Shown here: positions 33,201 through 35,117 of the stretch, piece after piece
Layout: every line of letters starts with the position of its first letter
Position numbering within the stretch: the first letter of the stretch is position 1
DNA from: Flavobacteriales bacterium
GTDB lineage: Bacteria; Bacteroidota; Bacteroidia; UBA10329
DNA length: 35,117 bases
Direction: 5' to 3'
Assembly (NCBI GenBank): GCA_021739625.1
Contig: JAIPBJ010000027.1
Span: forward strand, 1 to 35,117
Notes under the pieces: generated by a model
What the model was told of the DNA's origin: nothing
The model's input: only the letters and a program-made list of their open reading frames with translations
The model's database searches: none
Position numbers and translations under genes: made by a program

Positions 33201-33947
33201 TTTCGCAAGGAAGGCCTGATGTTTTCTGATGAACTGTTTTTCAAACTCTCCGAACGTTTGGGCTATGAATTCTTCGACATGCTCGGTGAAAAAGGCCCTG
33301 TGGGCTGCGGCCTGATAGGAGATTCCTTTGGCCGATTTCTGGGCACCGGTCAGCACTGGAATGTCTGCATTGAACTGCTTCGGGATCCTTCTCCTTGTCT
33401 TTCCGAAAAGCATCAGCTGCGATGAGGTGGGTGCGGGGATCCTGTTTCCTCCGTCTCCTAGAAACTCGAACAGCTGGTGGTTCTCAGGAACTACCGGAAT
33501 CGTGTCATCATCATCTGCGATGCGGAACACCACCGCACCGGGAATGAGTGCCAGTTCGGACACGCGGTGGGCAATGATGGTGAGGTCGATGAGTTCCTGA
33601 GCATCGGATGCGAACAGTACGAAGGCCCCGGAATTGGCAAGCCGGGCGGCCATTGCGACCGGGGCCGCCACGACCATAGGTGTCAGATTGCGCACAGCCT
33701 GATGCAGCGTGTGGATGTTCTCGGCCGTGTGTTCGGTGCCGATCCATGCCGAGCAGCGCATTCCACAGGTGCTCATGCCAGCCACGAAAGCAAGATTCCC
33801 AGTGGGGGAGAGCGCTGTTGTGGTTCCGGTCATGTTGCGGCCGGCAGTCTGGTGGGCATCGGGCATGCTCAGACCTTCACTGATCCTGCCCTCCAATTTG
33901 AGCCATGCCTGCTGATAGGATTTCATTGCTTCCATGCAGATGTTCAT
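30273..33947 (-). CDS. Degenerate PFOR-like protein within the rnf operon
   Basis: This 1224-residue protein has the length and domain order of pyruvate:ferredoxin oxidoreductase (PFOR). Residues about 40-240 match PFOR domain I ('SGAFVLFASDAQELIDLTIIAHRVSELALIPG'). Two ferredoxin motifs lie at Cys486/489/492/496 ('CTGCGDCFVHCP') and Cys622/625/628/632 ('CVGCGICASVCP'). The C-terminal part follows the domain VI outline: 'LAEGLPIKVILLDNV' stands where PFOR has 'VLVLDTEVYSNTGGQ', and 'LLHSLASNSRAYIQFDYSP' matches its end. The thiamine-diphosphate motif (GDGW and NTGGQ) is absent, and the CxxC of the proximal cluster, expected near residue 690, is replaced by 'SRNFYMSMTGATANT'. It therefore probably carries electrons but does not oxidise 2-oxoacids. 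A charged coiled coil ends the protein. Its ATG overlaps the rnfB stop (ATGA). Confidence 0.85.
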   Translation of the reverse strand: MNICMEAMKSYQQAWLKLEGRISEGLSMPDAHQTAGRNMTGTTTALSPTGNLAFVAGMSTCGMRCSAWIGTEHTAENIHTLHQAVRNLTPMVVAAPVAMAARLANSGAFVLFASDAQELIDLTIIAHRVSELALIPGAVVFRIADDDDTIPVVPENHQLFEFLGDGGNRIPAPTSSQLMLFGKTRRRIPKQFNADIPVLTGAQKSAKGISYQAAAHRAFFTEHVEEFIAQTFGEFEKQFIRKHQAFLAKDADRADLIIFSDNRHVFNLTATLKGRSKLGAVLLKQYHPVPSTLMTGCGKASSIAVVEQLTDEHCTLFPRLCETFAGRPVQLRSAQYAHSPASANLQDFIGRIERNELKADHFLLDIPHINESSEFPKRQSVFQTIKRDYPQLADRGALVPNPTTNGTAIAPPAFIPLSLRRFKNQGPIHSRLSNFFDNTAPFYGTDSADWTADPFQSTPSMPSASAGLGHSVEARKSVPVLDSSKCTGCGDCFVHCPHAAIPPVALDMEAILKSGIAKAQANGVNITQLFPQVKNLAKTANKVIPAIVNAGNSSLMLREILTPAFDQLLEQVKPQAEKADAFKAEFKAIAAAIGDFQVVANGTFFNDGAKELFSLAIDPSACVGCGICASVCPDGALSMADENEEQHASLQKQFALWEQLPDTSSETIQRLMADRQYPSLAALMLSRNFYMSMTGATANTRVSEKAMIHTVAAVAEAMVQPGFKAMEKVIGEKIENIAANLKKQLSDALPGAIDNGLGSALDRITTAKVSIDEILESQSDARHLRLLDRASLSRKSDIIKELHDLKDLIVSGATGTGRARYCIALDSSLAELATFPDNCFTVPVLCFDGSSAEMAKGLIQGHLRHVLENIKVLRRATLEETGKYNPAHHDHAIADLSWADLSDQERTFVPPMLLIARKSLLQSNGANTLAQLLAEGLPIKVILLDNVNPPEHTAIADMMHDAMALIPFIALRNVRVIQGSLADPDHLFDGLVSALGNCDSSVIRLLTPDGEHGNMQLLHSLASNSRAYIQFDYSPNRESTLLFPKMSIDVNPSSDAEWCVSELSYMEDGQEKVMAYKVTYADWAYTGQNRKSSFTLWNEAMGEPMHVAQFIRLQSAERKGKVPVIVRTGSKGELQHHTVPAAIVGETEAALKAWMTVREIAGTLAEFPEKVYATAERELSIKYEAEQEKLTTLHAESMKNAEAAHLEKVRAQLKEKLMKMAAAR

Positions 33948-34837
33948 TGATAATAGGTTCCCTCATCATACTGGGTGGACTCCACTCTTCCGACAGACAG
34001 TGGAGACTTCCTGTCGGCCACGAACTGCCGGTCGTTATCAAGCCATGTTATGGCCCCTGTGGGACACCGGCCAATAGCAAGGGCCGAGGTCAGTTCGTTC
34101 TGACCATAGTCTATCACGGGCAGGTTGTTCTTCATGCTGATTACTCCGGGCAGCGCATCGGCAGCGCATCGGCCGCATGCATTGCAGGCCACCGAACAGC
34201 GTGACAGGGCCTCATCGCCCTCCAGCAGCGAACGGCATTGCACCACAAGTTTCTGACTGATGGGCATGAGCACGAACAATTGTTTCGGACAGACTTCCAC
34301 ACAGTCGTTGCAGGCCACGCATTTGTCAATGTCCACCACCGGAATGTTGTTCCCATTCATCTGAATGGCACCGAAATCGCAGGACACGGCACAGTCGCCC
34401 AGACCCAGACATCCCCAGTTGCAATCCTTTGTTCCGCCCGAAACGATGGCCGCCCCCCGGCAGGTGTTCAATGTGCCTGCATATTGCGCCTTCACTGGCG
34501 ATTCCATGGCCCCACCTGCGCATAGCAAACGTGCCACGGTCTTTTCCCCACTTCCTGCATCCACACCAAGGAAGGCTGCGATTTTTCCCACACCTTCGGG
34601 TGTGCTCACGGTGCATTTGCCCGGAGCAGCCTCCTTGTTCACTACGCGTTCGGCAAAGGCACGGCAGCCCGGAGATCCGCAGGCACCGCAGTTGGCACCC
34701 GGCAGCATCACCTCCACCTTATCTATCCTCGGATCTTCCTGCACCTTCAGTTTCTTGTAGGCAATGGCAAGAATGGTCGAGAACAGGAGTCCCAGCCCGG
34801 TGAGGATGATCAGCGATATGGCGACCTGGTCCAGCAT
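33944..34837 (-). CDS. rnfB: Rnf electron-transport complex subunit B
   Basis: This 297-residue subunit takes electrons from ferredoxin. One N-terminal transmembrane segment (about 5-27) is followed by the Fe-S ('four-cysteine') domain, with Cys50, Cys53, Cys58 and Cys75 ('GANCGACGSPGC'). Further cysteine sets are at about 126-153 ('DCNWGCLGLGDCAVSC'), 173-183 ('CVACNDCVEVCP') and 201-224 ('CSVACNACGRC'), with a last Cys at about 258. This fits several [4Fe-4S] clusters. The start is two bases after the preceding gene's stop, and the stop overlaps the PFOR-like gene. The tail beyond about 265 is polar and specific to this form. Confidence 0.93.
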   Translation of the reverse strand: MLDQVAISLIILTGLGLLFSTILAIAYKKLKVQEDPRIDKVEVMLPGANCGACGSPGCRAFAERVVNKEAAPGKCTVSTPEGVGKIAAFLGVDAGSGEKTVARLLCAGGAMESPVKAQYAGTLNTCRGAAIVSGGTKDCNWGCLGLGDCAVSCDFGAIQMNGNNIPVVDIDKCVACNDCVEVCPKQLFVLMPISQKLVVQCRSLLEGDEALSRCSVACNACGRCAADALPGVISMKNNLPVIDYGQNELTSALAIGRCPTGAITWLDNDRQFVADRKSPLSVGRVESTQYDEGTYYQ

Positions 34838-34839
34838 GG

Positions 34840-35117
34840 TCAGTTCAAAGCTGCGGCCACCTTCATCAGCTCGTCAAGGCCGGGTTCGTCAGAATTCTGT
34901 GGCAGACCTGGATGGATGCACTTGGCAGGACATTTCTCTGCAAGGGCCACAATCTTTCCGAACGTGCCTCCCTTCGGATTGTGTACAAATGATTGTTTAT
35001 CGCTGTTGTACTTGAACACTGCTGGCAGCTGATCGATACAGTCATTGCAGGTGGTGCAGCGGAAGGTCTCCACCCAGACCTCTGCACTCACTTCGGCCTG
35101 TTCTTCCTGCACTGGAG
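34840..35117 (-). CDS. C-terminal part of a ferredoxin-domain protein, cut by the window edge
   Basis: The frame enters from the right edge without a stop, so this is only the 3' end of a longer gene. A GTG at 35112 could be a start but has no support. The visible 90 or so residues form a ferredoxin-like domain with 'FRCTTCNDCIDQLP', 'VFKYNSDKQSFV', 'GGTFGKIVALAEKCPAKCIHPG' and a short helical tail ('GLDELMKVAAALN'). I recall this type of ferredoxin domain (including 'YN.NKQ' and 'IHPG') at the C-terminus of large PFOR-like proteins, so the full gene may be one of those. It is the first visible gene of the rnf operon, two bases before rnfB. Confidence 0.75.
   Translation of the reverse strand, partial: PVQEEQAEVSAEVWVETFRCTTCNDCIDQLPAVFKYNSDKQSFVHNPKGGTFGKIVALAEKCPAKCIHPGLPQNSDEPGLDELMKVAAALN

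Noticed and set aside
30273-33947. Active pyruvate:ferredoxin oxidoreductase
   Set aside because: The length and ferredoxin motifs fit, but the thiamine-diphosphate motifs and the proximal-cluster cysteines are not found in the C-terminal part.

Overview
The window looks like a chromosomal piece of a Bacteroidota (Flavobacteriales-like) bacterium. The evidence is the gene families (a tail-fibre/S74 adhesin with the usual Bacteroidota N-terminus, a GldN-like lipoprotein, a PAS/SpoIIE sensor with the typical 'INYAKRIQNAMLP' lead-in, a phosphosulfolactate synthase and DUF985/OsmC/holin-family housekeeping genes), the scarcity of Shine-Dalgarno sites, and several upstream TAnnTTTG boxes, which match the Bacteroidota -7 promoter element. 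Most of the window is G+C-rich (65% in a 60-base sample at 16501). The far left and the adhesin cluster are more A+T-rich (40% at 361, 45% at 3901), which suggests a different history for those parts. No rRNA, tRNA, CRISPR array or insertion sequence was seen.

Layout. 1-813: a 40-base perfect palindrome, then a small secreted-type gene that has lost its 5' end. 814-3069: a PIF1-like helicase. 3115-7573 (minus): three exported proteins, led by a 978-residue tail-fibre protein with an intramolecular S74 chaperone. 7737-9115 (minus): an M48 metalloprotease lipoprotein followed by a GldN-like lipoprotein. 9221-10255: a lytic transglycosylase with a strong terminator. 10339-11181 (minus): an OmpA lipoprotein. 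11342-15589 (minus): a translationally coupled operon of TPR protein, phosphosulfolactate synthase fused to rhodanese, DUF368 protein and AroE. 15766-20645 (plus): GlmM, a cysteine desulfurase, TruA, a holin-family membrane protein, a DUF985 cupin and an OsmC protein, ending in a 28-base palindrome. 20679-23253 (minus): small and unrecognised genes around a 21-base minisatellite. 23254-25959: a PAS-PAS-PAS-SpoIIE phosphatase. 26005-35117 (minus): an Rnf electron-transport operon that runs off the right edge.

The most unusual part is the Rnf operon. Between rnfB and rnfC lies a 1224-residue protein with the size, N-terminal domain and two [4Fe-4S] motifs of pyruvate:ferredoxin oxidoreductase (PFOR). 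It lacks the thiamine-diphosphate motifs and the cysteines of the proximal cluster. It starts inside the rnfB stop codon, so it is probably made together with the Rnf complex. The gene upstream of rnfB, cut by the window edge, ends in a ferredoxin domain of a kind I recall from the C-termini of large PFOR-like proteins. I infer an Rnf complex with a built-in, non-catalytic PFOR-derived electron-transfer module. The second notable item is the ComA-rhodanese fusion, in which a sulfurtransferase that can release sulfite is joined to an enzyme that consumes sulfite. All functions are assigned by reading motifs, without database searches.
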